Below, in pieces: positions 26,440-36,817 of a stretch of DNA of 64,000 nt (within the stretch, counting starts at the first letter, position 1; every line of letters begins with the position of its first letter). The stretch is from Mycolicibacterium alvei (GTDB taxonomy: Bacteria; Actinomycetota; Actinomycetes; Mycobacteriales; Mycobacteriaceae): positions 434,001 to 498,000 of the forward strand of contig NZ_AP022565.1 in the NCBI RefSeq assembly GCF_010727325.1, in the 5' to 3' direction. The notes beneath the pieces were generated by a model that was not told the DNA's origin, made no database searches, and saw only the letters and a list, made by a program, of their open reading frames with translations. The position numbers and the translations under genes are program-made.

Positions 26440-27885
26440 ATGCCAAGTCCCTCCATCACCTCGCCGCAAGTAGCCATCAACGACATTGGCTCGGCTGAGG
26501 ATTTTCTCGCCGCGATCGACAAGACCATCAAGTACTTCAACGATGGTGACATCGTCGAAGGCACCATCGTCAAGGTCGACCGTGACGAGGTTCTGCTCGA
26601 TATCGGTTACAAGACCGAAGGTGTCATCCCTTCCCGCGAACTCTCCATCAAGCACGATGTCGACCCGAACGAGGTCGTTTCCGTGGGCGATGAGGTCGAG
26701 GCCCTCGTTCTCACCAAGGAGGACAAGGAAGGCCGCCTGATCCTGTCCAAGAAGCGCGCTCAGTACGAGCGTGCCTGGGGCACCATCGAGGAGCTCAAGG
26801 AGAAGGACGAGGCCGTCAAGGGCACCGTCATCGAGGTCGTCAAGGGCGGCCTGATCCTCGACATCGGTCTGCGTGGCTTCCTGCCCGCATCGCTGGTCGA
26901 GATGCGTCGTGTCCGCGATCTGCAGCCGTACATCGGCAAGGAGATCGAGGCCAAGATCATCGAGCTGGACAAGAACCGCAACAACGTGGTGCTGAGCCGC
27001 CGCGCCTGGCTGGAGCAGACCCAGTCCGAGGTGCGCAGCGAGTTCCTCAACCAGCTGCAGAAGGGCGCCATCCGCAAGGGTGTCGTCTCCTCGATCGTCA
27101 ACTTCGGCGCCTTCGTCGATCTCGGCGGTGTCGACGGCCTGGTGCACGTCTCCGAGCTGTCCTGGAAGCACATCGATCACCCGTCCGAGGTGGTTCAGGT
27201 GGGCGACGAGGTCACCGTCGAGGTGCTCGACGTCGACATGGATCGCGAGCGGGTTTCGCTGTCGCTCAAGGCGACTCAGGAAGATCCGTGGCGCCACTTC
27301 GCCCGTACCCACGCGATCGGTCAGATCGTCCCGGGCAAGGTCACCAAGCTGGTGCCGTTCGGTGCATTCGTCCGCGTCGAGGAGGGCATCGAGGGTCTGG
27401 TGCACATCTCGGAGCTGTCCGAGCGCCACGTCGAGGTCCCGGACCAGGTGGTCACCGTCGGCGACGACGCGATGGTCAAGGTCATCGACATCGACCTGGA
27501 GCGTCGCCGGATCTCGCTGAGCCTCAAGCAGGCCAACGAGGACTACACCGAGGAGTTCGACCCCTCGAAGTACGGCATGGCCGACAGCTACGACGAGCAG
27601 GGCAACTACATCTTCCCCGAGGGCTTCGACGCCGAGACCAACGAATGGCTCGAAGGCTTCGACAAGCAGCGGGAAGAGTGGGAGGCGCGCTACGCCGAGG
27701 CCGAGCGCCGGCACAAGATGCACACCACCCAGATGGAGAAGTTCGCCGCAGCCGAGGCCGAGGAAGCTGCCCGTCCGACCTCGTCGTCGTCCAACGGCGC
27801 TGGTCGCGAAGAGTCCACTGGTGGCACGCTGGCCAGCGACGCACAGCTGGCGGCTCTGCGCGAGAAGCTCGCAGGCAACGCCTGA
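26440..27885 (+). CDS. rpsA: 30S ribosomal protein S1
   Basis: A 481-aa S1 protein, the same length as in M. tuberculosis. Four S1 RNA-binding domains span roughly residues 35-105, 120-190, 205-275 and 290-365. Typical strands are GTIVKVDRDEVLLDIGYK, GAFVDLGGVDGLVHVSELSW and GAFVRVEEGIEGLVHISELS. A divergent acidic C-terminal tail ends in AQLAALREKLAGNA. It delivers mRNA to the 30S subunit. The ATG at 26440 has a GGAG about 11 nt upstream. Confidence 0.97.
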   Translation: MPSPSITSPQVAINDIGSAEDFLAAIDKTIKYFNDGDIVEGTIVKVDRDEVLLDIGYKTEGVIPSRELSIKHDVDPNEVVSVGDEVEALVLTKEDKEGRLILSKKRAQYERAWGTIEELKEKDEAVKGTVIEVVKGGLILDIGLRGFLPASLVEMRRVRDLQPYIGKEIEAKIIELDKNRNNVVLSRRAWLEQTQSEVRSEFLNQLQKGAIRKGVVSSIVNFGAFVDLGGVDGLVHVSELSWKHIDHPSEVVQVGDEVTVEVLDVDMDRERVSLSLKATQEDPWRHFARTHAIGQIVPGKVTKLVPFGAFVRVEEGIEGLVHISELSERHVEVPDQVVTVGDDAMVKVIDIDLERRRISLSLKQANEDYTEEFDPSKYGMADSYDEQGNYIFPEGFDAETNEWLEGFDKQREEWEARYAEAERRHKMHTTQMEKFAAAEAEEAARPTSSSSNGAGREESTGGTLASDAQLAALREKLAGNA

Positions 27886-27897
27886 TAAGTACGGCAA

Positions 27898-27930
27898 CGA
27901 ACGCCCCGGCCCTTTGGGTCGGGGCGTTCG
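27898..27930 (+). terminator. Intrinsic terminator after rpsA
   Basis: The hairpin CGAACGCCCCGGCCC (27898-27912) / GGGTCGGGGCGTTCG (27916-27930) has a 15-bp stem with one G-U pair and a TTT loop. It sits between rpsA and coaE. There is only a weak T-run after it (TCGTTCC). Confidence 0.75.
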
Positions 27931-27959
27931 TCGTTCCGGGGGCCTGACAGACTGTGGGC

Positions 27960-29123
27960 GTGCTTCGCATCGGGTTAACCGGCGGTATCGGCGCCGGGAA
28001 GTCAACAGTGTCTTCCACATTCAGCGATCTCGGCGGCATCATCGTCGACGGTGACGTCATCGCGCGGGAGGTGGTCGAGCCCGGGACCGAGGGCCTGGCC
28101 AAGCTGGTCGAGGCGTTCGGGCACGGGATCCTGCTGCCCGAGGGGGCGTTGAACCGTCCGGCGCTGGCCTCGGTCGCCTTCAGTGACGACGAGAAGCGCG
28201 CCACCCTGAACGCCATCGTGCATCCACTGGTGGCGCACCGCCGGTCGGAGCTGATCGCTGCGGCCCACGAAGATGCGGTCATCGTCGAGGACATCCCGCT
28301 GTTGGTGGAATCTCAGATGGCACCGATGTTCCCGTTGGTGATCATCGTCGACGCCGACGAGGAACTGCGCGTCAAGCGGCTCATCGAGTATCGCGGATTC
28401 AGCGAGGAGGATGCCCGCGCCCGCATCGCCGCGCAGGCCACCGAGGAGCAGCGCCGCGCCGTCGCCGACGTCTGGCTGGACAACTCGGGCACCGCAGGCG
28501 CCCTGGTGGAACAGGCGCGCGCACTCTGGCACGAGCGCATCCTGCCCTTCGCGCACAACCTGCAGATCCGGCAGCCGGCCCGCCGCGATTCCGTCGTGGT
28601 GCCCTACGACCCGACGTGGCCGGATCAGGCCCGCCGCATCATCGCCCGGCTCAATACGGCCTGCGGCCACCGTGCGGTGCGCATCGATCACATCGGTTCG
28701 ACCGCCGTGCCTGGGATGGACGCCAAGGACGTCATCGACGTGCAGGTGACGGTCGAGTCGCTGGATGTCGCCGACGATCTGGCCGAGGCGCTGTTGACGG
28801 CCGGCTATCCCGCGGTGCCGGGGATCACCGCCGATACGCCGCACGATGACAACCCGGCGATGTGGCAGAAGCGTTTTCACGCCTCGGCAGATCCTGGCCG
28901 ACCGACCAATGTCCATATCCGGGTGGACGGCCGGTCCAATCAGAGGTTCGCGTTGATGTTCGTCGACTGGCTACGGGCCGCCCCAGGTGTGCAGGCCGAC
29001 TATGTGGCGGTCAAGCGCGCCGCGCTGACGACCCCCGACTACGCAGTAGCCAAGGAGCCGTGGTTCCTGGACGCCTACCAACGCGCCCGGGAGTGGGCGG
29101 ATACGACGGGCTGGCGGCCCTAG
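27960..29123 (+). CDS. coaE: Dephospho-CoA kinase fused to a GrpB/UPF0157 domain
   Basis: A 387-aa bifunctional-length protein. The N-terminal dephospho-CoA kinase (residues 1 to about 200) has the P-loop GLTGGIGAGKST, VDGDVIAREVV and the lid EDARARIAAQ. It catalyses the last step of CoA synthesis. The C-terminal UPF0157/GrpB nucleotidyltransferase-like domain (VPYDPTWPDQAR, RIDHIGSTAVPGM, NVHIRV) is of uncertain function. The same fusion is found in M. tuberculosis CoaE, where the GrpB part has been reported to aid stability. I chose GTG 27960 (MLRIGLTGG) over the GTG at 27954 by family alignment. Confidence 0.94.
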   Translation: MLRIGLTGGIGAGKSTVSSTFSDLGGIIVDGDVIAREVVEPGTEGLAKLVEAFGHGILLPEGALNRPALASVAFSDDEKRATLNAIVHPLVAHRRSELIAAAHEDAVIVEDIPLLVESQMAPMFPLVIIVDADEELRVKRLIEYRGFSEEDARARIAAQATEEQRRAVADVWLDNSGTAGALVEQARALWHERILPFAHNLQIRQPARRDSVVVPYDPTWPDQARRIIARLNTACGHRAVRIDHIGSTAVPGMDAKDVIDVQVTVESLDVADDLAEALLTAGYPAVPGITADTPHDDNPAMWQKRFHASADPGRPTNVHIRVDGRSNQRFALMFVDWLRAAPGVQADYVAVKRAALTTPDYAVAKEPWFLDAYQRAREWADTTGWRP

Positions 29124-29225
29124 ATCCCTGAGGCGCACCAGATTTCGCGCCTGGTCAGTCAGCGGTACCGGAAGTGTGTGGGCCGCTTTTCTGCGGTAGC
29201 GTCTGAAGCGTCCGAAGGGGGGCGC

Positions 29226-29960
29226 ATGTCGAGAGCCAAACCGGCGTTGGTTCCGGTTCGTCAGATTGCCGCGCACGAATTGGTCGTTGACCAGATGCGT
29301 AGGGCGCTGGAACTTGGTCAGTTTCGGCCTGGTGACCGGTTGCCGAGCGAGCGCGAACTCTCCGACATACTCGACGTTTCCCGCACCACGGTGCGTGCCG
29401 CGGTGGCTGTTCTGGAGCAGGAAGGGCTGATCACCGTGCGGCGCGGCCGTGGCGGTGGGTTCACCGTCCACGCTCCGAAGTATGACTCGGCCCAGATGCG
29501 CCGGGAACTTCGCAGCAACAAGCGCGCGATCCGCGATGCCTTCGACTACCGCGCCGTCGTGGAAATCGGGGTCACTCGCTTGGCCGCCGAACGGCGTCGC
29601 GCTACCGATGTGACTGCACTGCGCAGGCTGCTCAGAAGTATGGATTCCGCCCTACAGATCGGGATGAACGACCAGTCCGCCCAGCACACCACGGATTTTC
29701 AAACGCTGGACTCGGCGTTTCATCTCGGTATTGCCCAGGCTGCGCAGAATGAACGGCTGCTTGAGGCGGTCCTGGATGCCCGCCGGAGGATGTGGCTACC
29801 CGTCGGTGCGATTTTCGGCCGCCTGGAACCCAACGCCAACGACTATCACGAGACGATCCTCGAAGCGATCGCGAACCGCGATCCGGACCTGGCCGCTGCG
29901 CAGATGGCGGCGCATATCGACGACACCCGGCACACGGTCGAGTCCTGGCTGAAACGCTGA
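29226..29960 (+). CDS. GntR-family transcriptional regulator, FadR (FCD) subfamily
   Basis: A 244-aa regulator. The N-terminal winged helix-turn-helix carries GDRLPSERELSDILDVSRTTVRAAVAVLEQEGLI, with key residues in the SERELS and SRTTVR helices. The all-helical C-terminal FCD ligand-binding domain follows (about residues 95-235), with metal-ligand-like His in SAFHLGIAQ and MAAHIDDTR. It is preceded by a GAAGGGGGGC ribosome site. No obvious metabolic target gene is adjacent, so its regulon is unknown. Confidence 0.85.
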   Translation: MSRAKPALVPVRQIAAHELVVDQMRRALELGQFRPGDRLPSERELSDILDVSRTTVRAAVAVLEQEGLITVRRGRGGGFTVHAPKYDSAQMRRELRSNKRAIRDAFDYRAVVEIGVTRLAAERRRATDVTALRRLLRSMDSALQIGMNDQSAQHTTDFQTLDSAFHLGIAQAAQNERLLEAVLDARRRMWLPVGAIFGRLEPNANDYHETILEAIANRDPDLAAAQMAAHIDDTRHTVESWLKR

Positions 29961-29963
29961 CGG

Positions 29964-30518
29964 TTAGATGGCCGGCGGCTCAGGGTCCGCGGGCGGCGGG
30001 GGTAGTGCAGGATCGGTGCCGTCCGGGGCGGTATCGAGGGGATTGACCGGCGTCGGTGTGTTCAGCGGGGCGCCGCACGGCAGGCTGCCATAGGTCGGGT
30101 CATCCTTGGGCCTGGTCAACCGTGGGCCGACGAAGGTATCGGCCTGGGCGACGATCTGGTCGTCCACCAGGATCTCGCAATGCAGGTTCGCCGAGTAGGG
30201 CCAGTCGATGCGGACGGCCATGCCGGCGGTCTCCGGATTGGACACCACACCGGTGGCTTCGAAGATCCGGCCGGGCAGCATGGACGGGTCGGCGGTATTG
30301 ATGTTGTCGTCGTCGATCTTGTACGCGATGGTCGCGTTGCGCGATACGCCGTCGATCCTGGCGCGGTAGGTGACGTTGTGGAGTTGCTGGTCGGGCAGTG
30401 GCTCCACCTGAGGAGGCGCCTCCGGGTCGGCCTGTGCCGCGGCGGGAATCAACAGTGCGCCGGTGAGCAGTCCGGCCAGCGCGGGGAGGATTCCCCAGGG
30501 GTACTTAGCTGCACTCAT
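29964..30518 (-). CDS. Secreted conserved protein
   Basis: A 184-aa protein with a typical Sec signal peptide (positive start MSAAKYPWG, hydrophobic core, AQA cleavage site near residue 30). A globular domain containing two cysteines (CEILVDDQ, LPCGAP) follows, then a Pro/Asp-rich C-terminal tail. A TAAGGT box lies about 8 nt before the ATG on the minus strand. It is convergent with the FadR-type gene, 3 bp apart. No function can be assigned. Confidence 0.75.
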   Translation of the reverse strand: MSAAKYPWGILPALAGLLTGALLIPAAAQADPEAPPQVEPLPDQQLHNVTYRARIDGVSRNATIAYKIDDDNINTADPSMLPGRIFEATGVVSNPETAGMAVRIDWPYSANLHCEILVDDQIVAQADTFVGPRLTRPKDDPTYGSLPCGAPLNTPTPVNPLDTAPDGTDPALPPPPADPEPPAI

Positions 30519-30529
30519 GAATCCCGACC

Positions 30530-31036
30530 TTACGCTCCCCGCCACGTGAGGGCCATTCCGTTGCCGGACAGCCACCGATCCAGGTGGTATCCGCAGCTCG
30601 CCAGGCCCTCGATCGCGGTGACCGCGGTTTGCACCGCCTGCTCGCCGACCTCCGGACTCAGCAGCCCGTGGCGGACCGCGGTGAGCAACTCGTCGACGTC
30701 GCACAGCTCGACCTCGCGGCCGGTGCGGACCACGAGGTCCAGGTAGTGGTCCTCGGAATGCCACACGGTCGGACCGGCGGTATAGCTGCCGATGTCGAGG
30801 TAGAAGTCCTGATCCCGTTCGTGGCCGGGGCTGAAATGGAACACACTCGCCCGCAACCCGAGCGCCGGCAGCAGCCACGATTCCAGATAGTGGAACTGAG
30901 CCCGACCCGGTGTCGGCCGCGCCATGTAGAGCCCCCAGGGCTCAACTGTGTAGACGTCGACGGCCCGCACGATGCCCTTCGGATCGGTGTTTGTGCGGGC
31001 CACCAGGTCGAATATCTCGTGTTTGGGTGGGTGGAT
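30530..31036 (-). CDS. DUF402 family protein (Rv1632c-like)
   Basis: The conserved part reads IHPPKHEIFDLVA ... LYMARPTPGRAQFHYLESWLLPALGLRASVF ... DFYLDIG ... DHYLDLVVRTG, a DUF402/FomD-like fold. The frame is certain but the start is not. The only in-frame ATG is at 31105, inside the uvrB start. The conserved sequence begins at an ATC at 31036 (168 aa). A leaderless-type TAGTGT box (31049-31044) lies 7 nt before that ATC. I give the ATC version with low confidence in the exact 5' end. It is divergent from uvrB. Confidence 0.7.
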   Translation of the reverse strand: MHPPKHEIFDLVARTNTDPKGIVRAVDVYTVEPWGLYMARPTPGRAQFHYLESWLLPALGLRASVFHFSPGHERDQDFYLDIGSYTAGPTVWHSEDHYLDLVVRTGREVELCDVDELLTAVRHGLLSPEVGEQAVQTAVTAIEGLASCGYHLDRWLSGNGMALTWRGA

Positions 31037-31103
31037 GGGCCCAACACTACGCGGGGAGTGAACACCGCGGAACTTGTCGGTGCACAGCTCTACGCTGGTG
31101 AGC

Positions 31104-33275
<2,172 letters not shown>

Positions 33276-33282
33276 TCCGGTG

Positions 33283-33313
33283 TTGACCTCAACACCGGTT
33301 GAGCTTCTAACGT
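33283..33313 (+). promoter_or_regulatory. MerR-type promoter/operator of the MFS gene
   Basis: The -35 TTGACC (33283-33288) and the -10 TAACGT (33308-33313) are separated by 19 bp, the overlong spacing of MerR-family promoters. An inverted repeat CTCAAC-ACCG-GTTGAG (33288-33303) fills the spacer. The GTG of the pump gene follows 7 nt after the -10. Confidence 0.6.
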
Positions 33314-33320
33314 CGTTGTC

Positions 33321-34712
33321 GTGACCGACACCGTGACGCCTGATACCGGGACCTGGCGGCAGTTGTTGGGTGCCCGGTATCTGGGCGCCTCTACCGTGTT
33401 GGCCGGCGGCGTGCTCCTCTATGCAACCAACGAGTTCCTGACCATCAGCCTGCTGCCCAGTGCGGTGGCCGAGATCGGCGGGCAGCGGTTCTACGCCTGG
33501 GTGACGACGGTCTATCTGGTCGCTTCGGTGATCGCCGCGACTACGGTCCACTCGCTGCTGATGCGGCTTGGAGCGCGGCAGGCATATCTCTTGGGGCTCA
33601 CGGTGTTCGGTGTCGGAAGCCTGGGATGCGCATTGGCCCCGAGCATGGAGGTGTTGCTCGCCGGGAGGATCGTGCAGGGCTTCGCCGGCGGACTGTTGGC
33701 CGGCCTGGGGTACGCGGTGATCAATACTGCACTGCCGAATACCTTGTGGACCAAGGCATCTGCGTTGGTGTCGGCGATGTGGGGCGTGGGCACACTGATC
33801 GGCCCGGCGGCGGGCGGGTTGTTCGCGCAATTCGGGCATTGGCGGTGGGCGTTCGGTGTGCTGGTCGTGTTGACCGTCGCGATGGCCGTCTTGGTGCCCG
33901 TCGCCTTGCCGGCCGGGGGCGCGGCATCGGCTGTGACGCCCGGCATTCCGGTGTGGTCGCTGGCTTTGTTGGGTACCGCGGCGATGACGGTCAGCGTGGC
34001 GGGTATTCCGCACGACTGGCGGGGGACCGCAGCACTACTGGGCCTCGGGCTGGTGCTGATGGCCGGGTTCCTGTTCGTCGATCGTCGCGCCGGGGCTTCG
34101 GTCCTGCCGCCCAGCACATTCGGCCCGGGTCCGCTCAGATGGATCTACCTGAGCCTCGGCGTGCTGATGGCCGCCACCATGGTCGTGATGTACGTGCCGC
34201 TGTTCGGTCAACGCCTGGCACACCTGACGCCGGTGATGGCCGGATTCTTCGGTGCGGTGTTGTCGGTCGGTTGGACGGCGGGGGAGATCGTCAGCGCGTC
34301 GCTGCGGAACCGGCGGGTTATCGTGCGCACGGTGGCGTTCGCCCCTGTGGTGATGGCCGCGGGCCTGGCCGCCGGTGCGGTATTGATCCGGGACGGAATG
34401 ACACCGTGGCTGGTGGTGGCGTGGGCTGTGGCACTCATGGTCACCGGTGCCGGAATCGGTATCGCGTGGCCCCATCTGTCCGCGTGGGCGATGGGTAGCG
34501 TCGACGATCCGGCCGAGGGACCGGCCGCGGCGGCGGCGATCAACACCGTGCAATTGATCTGCGGGGCGTTCGGGGCGGGATTGGCGGGCGTCGTCGTCAA
34601 CCTCAGTGCCAACGGTGACGCGTCAGCGGCGCGCTGGCTGTTCGGCTCATTCGCAGTGTTCGCCGTGGCTGGTGCCCTCGCCTCGTTCCGGTCCACCAGC
34701 GGGGCTCACTAG
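33321..34712 (+). CDS. MFS transporter (putative drug efflux pump, Rv1634-like)
   Basis: A 463-aa major facilitator with 12-14 predicted spans. The N-terminal half is typical of DHA-type exporters (LPSAVAEIGG, YAWVTTVYLVASV, LAGRIVQGFAGG, GVGTLIGPAAGGLFAQ). It follows uvrB by 45 bp, as in M. tuberculosis (Rv1633-Rv1634). A MerR-type promoter suggests induction by a drug-like or redox ligand. The substrate is not known. No MerR-family gene is adjacent. Confidence 0.88.
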   Translation: MTDTVTPDTGTWRQLLGARYLGASTVLAGGVLLYATNEFLTISLLPSAVAEIGGQRFYAWVTTVYLVASVIAATTVHSLLMRLGARQAYLLGLTVFGVGSLGCALAPSMEVLLAGRIVQGFAGGLLAGLGYAVINTALPNTLWTKASALVSAMWGVGTLIGPAAGGLFAQFGHWRWAFGVLVVLTVAMAVLVPVALPAGGAASAVTPGIPVWSLALLGTAAMTVSVAGIPHDWRGTAALLGLGLVLMAGFLFVDRRAGASVLPPSTFGPGPLRWIYLSLGVLMAATMVVMYVPLFGQRLAHLTPVMAGFFGAVLSVGWTAGEIVSASLRNRRVIVRTVAFAPVVMAAGLAAGAVLIRDGMTPWLVVAWAVALMVTGAGIGIAWPHLSAWAMGSVDDPAEGPAAAAAINTVQLICGAFGAGLAGVVVNLSANGDASAARWLFGSFAVFAVAGALASFRSTSGAH

Positions 34713-34789
34713 CCCGGGCTCTCGCGCGCGATGAGTTTCAGCGGCACCGCGAGTCTCATCCGTATTGGACCGATACGAGGAGTGATTCG

Positions 34790-35554
34790 ATGTCCCTGAC
34801 ACTCAATGCCTACCCAGACGTCGTCACCCGCGGCGAGTGGCGACAGGCGCGTACCAAACTACTGGCCGCCGAACGCGAGGCGACCCACCTGCGCGACGCG
34901 GTCAATGCCCAACGGCGCCGGCTGCCAATGGTGAAGGTGGAGAAGGACTACACGTTCGAGGGGCCCGGCGGTGAAGTAAAGCTGCTCGACCTGTTCGAGG
35001 GCCGCAGTCAGCTCTACATCCACCACTTCATGTGGATCGATGCGATCGACGCGGGTTGCCCGAGCTGTACTGCCGCGGCTGATCTGACCTTCACCGAAGA
35101 GGATCGAGAACTGTTGCACGGCAAGGATGTCACGTTCGCCTGCGTGTCTCGGGCACCCTACGCCAGCATCGCGGCGTACCGCGACGTCCACGGTTGGACG
35201 TTCCCGTGGTACTCGTCGCGCGACGGTGACTTCACCTATGACTTCCACGTGACGCTCGATCCGGCTCGCGCGCCGATCGAATACAACTACCAGTCCGTCG
35301 ACGAGCTCCACGATGCCGGCTTCACCGACGACGACCTCCGGGGCGACTGGCCGGGAGCCAGCGTCTTCCTGCGCCGCGGCGATGAGGCCTTCCACACCTA
35401 CTCGACCTTCGCCCGCGGACTCGACCACTCCGCGGTGGGGTACCCCTTCCTCGACCTCACCCCGTACGGGCGGCAGGAACCGTGGGAAGACTCGCCGGCC
35501 GGGTGGCCGCAGGGTGGGCCGGTGGTCGGTAGGCCGGTGGGGGACTCCGACTAG
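34790..35554 (+). CDS. DUF899 family thioredoxin-like protein
   Basis: A 254-aa protein with the DUF899 pattern: a helical N-terminus, then a thioredoxin-like fold with VEKDYTFEGPGGEVKLLDLFEGRSQL and a CxxC site in DAGCPSCTAAAD. The ribosome site ACGAGGAG lies 7 nt before the ATG. A small inverted repeat CGTAT-N7-ATACG (34761-34777) just upstream may be an operator. Function not established; redox or peroxiredoxin-like activity is an inference from the fold. Confidence 0.85.
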   Translation: MSLTLNAYPDVVTRGEWRQARTKLLAAEREATHLRDAVNAQRRRLPMVKVEKDYTFEGPGGEVKLLDLFEGRSQLYIHHFMWIDAIDAGCPSCTAAADLTFTEEDRELLHGKDVTFACVSRAPYASIAAYRDVHGWTFPWYSSRDGDFTYDFHVTLDPARAPIEYNYQSVDELHDAGFTDDDLRGDWPGASVFLRRGDEAFHTYSTFARGLDHSAVGYPFLDLTPYGRQEPWEDSPAGWPQGGPVVGRPVGDSD

Positions 35555-35619
35555 TTAGTGATCATTGAGATCGAAACTATGGGCCGAGGCCGGATCGGCT
35601 GGCACAGTAGCCAATCGAT

Positions 35620-35690
35620 GCGGGTGTGTCTGAGTGGCCAGGAACCGGCCTGCAAAGCCGTCTACACGGGTTCGAATCCCGTCACTCGCT
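35620..35690 (+). tRNA. tRNA-Cys (anticodon GCA)
   Basis: A 71-nt cloverleaf. The acceptor stem is GCGGGTG/CACTCGC (one G-U), the anticodon loop is CTGCAAA with GCA at 35652-35654, and the T arm is ACGGG-TTCGAAT-CCCGT. T73 is the discriminator, as is normal for tRNA-Cys. CCA is not encoded. The D arm is weak (a T10-A25 pair and a G-A mismatch) and the outermost anticodon-stem pair is C-T. A strong hairpin terminator follows. Confidence 0.87.
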
Positions 35691-35702
35691 CAATGAGGAG
35701 AA

Positions 35703-35736
35703 AGCGGCACCTCGACCCGAGGTCGAGGTGCCGCTT
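35703..35736 (+). terminator. Hairpin terminator after tRNA-Cys
   Basis: A perfect 15-bp stem, AGCGGCACCTCGACC (35703-35717) and its complement at 35721-35735, with a 3-nt loop 13 nt downstream of the tRNA 3' end. Only a short T run follows. Confidence 0.8.
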
Positions 35737-35847
35737 CCCGTCGCTATCGCTGCGCTAGGCAGGTGAAAGTCACTGCTCTAAACGGTCTTTGACCTTGTTT
35801 GAAGCGTCTACGGCGACCTTCTTGTTGCTGACCCAGGTGGCGGATCG

Positions 35848-36453
35848 TTAACCGGCCGAGGTCAACGAATCGATGCCCTTCTCAACCTTTTTCAGGCCGC
35901 TACGAAGCTTGACCGCCTTGATGATCTGCGCAACGCCGATGATGACGAGCGAGACGCCCGTGACAATGGTCAGCATCACGATCGAATCGAACGGCCAAAC
36001 GAGCACGACCATTCCGGCGATCACGGTGATCACGCCGAGAACGATCTGCCAACCCCGGCCGGGAAGCCCGGGCGCGCCTGAGGCGACGGCGATCTCGGAC
36101 GCCCCCTGGAAGACGAATCCGATGCCGATCCAGATCGCGAGGAACAACACGCCGTAGCCTTCGTCGAAATGGCGGAACGCCAGCACTGCCAGCACCACCG
36201 AGATCGCACCGCTGACGAACAGCAGGGCCCGACTGCCGAACCTCTCGTGGAGGCCGAAGGCGGACGCCACCTGCAGGATTCCCGATACGAAGAGGTAGGC
36301 GCCGAACAGTACGGCGGCCACCAGGATCGACACCCCCGGCCAGAAGAGGACCAGGCAGCCAAGGAGTACTGCCGAGAGGCCCCACAGAAGTGCCGTTTGC
36401 CACAGGGCGGTCACCAGCTTCGGGGTGACCAACGAGTCGGTTGACGCATTCAC
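35848..36453 (-). CDS. HdeD family (DUF308) membrane protein
   Basis: A 201-aa protein with six predicted transmembrane helices in three pairs (about residues 22-42, 46-66, 75-95, 100-120, 137-155 and 158-178). It is typical of HdeD-type acid-resistance proteins, with the repeated pattern LVLFWPGVSILVA / VLVWPFDSIVMLT. A short charged C-terminal tail ends in LTSAG. An AAAGGAAT site precedes the ATG. It stands alone in the minus orientation; a stress role is only by family. Confidence 0.87.
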   Translation of the reverse strand: MNASTDSLVTPKLVTALWQTALLWGLSAVLLGCLVLFWPGVSILVAAVLFGAYLFVSGILQVASAFGLHERFGSRALLFVSGAISVVLAVLAFRHFDEGYGVLFLAIWIGIGFVFQGASEIAVASGAPGLPGRGWQIVLGVITVIAGMVVLVWPFDSIVMLTIVTGVSLVIIGVAQIIKAVKLRSGLKKVEKGIDSLTSAG

Positions 36454-36817
36454 GGTGAAGATTCCTTTCGTTTCGACTGCTCGGTAAGTGGAAGTCGGTT
36501 AGGGCCGAATGGTTGGCCCAAAGGGTTCGCGGAGAGAAATTCCAATTCTCACAACGGCATTCGCCACACTGATGATGGTAGCCCGCCGGGCGGGTTTCGT
36601 CTTTGGTCTGGCGAACATCGAATCGCGCCCGACGGTGTTTGCGCGAACAGGCTCCCCGGGTCGTCATGGATGCCAATCGAGTGGCAGGCCATCATTGCTG
36701 GGCAGCCATGGTGGAGTTGGTCGGCGAACACCCCGATATCGGTACCGTCGAAATGGCCGGAGCGTTGCCGGGGGTCGGGGTGGAGTAGCCGCCCGCCGGC
36801 TCGGCGATAATGCTGCG
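36454..36817. other. Non-coding interval between hdeD-like and tesB-like genes
   Basis: This 364-bp stretch separates two divergent genes. It is less GC-rich near 36500-36620 than its surroundings. It contains an imperfect palindrome around GAGAAATTCCAATTCTC (36533-36549) and, at 36806-36811, a GATAAT -10 box that fits the tesB start. A 61-codon frame at 36603-36788 has no ribosome site or family similarity and I do not call it. Confidence 0.5.

Noticed and set aside
34713-34789. CGTAT-N7-ATACG inverted repeat before the DUF899 gene as a separate regulatory feature
   Set aside because: Arms are only 5 bp; mentioned with the gene but too weak to list alone.
35763-35840. A short minus-strand stretch reading ATWVSNKKVAVDASNKVKDRLEQ-stop next to the HdeD gene
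   Set aside because: It is preceded directly by an in-frame stop and has no start. It may be a remnant of a small helical stress protein, but too little is left to call.
36603-36788. A 61-codon plus-strand frame before the TesB gene
   Set aside because: No ribosome site, no recognisable motif, and it ends inside the likely tesB promoter region.
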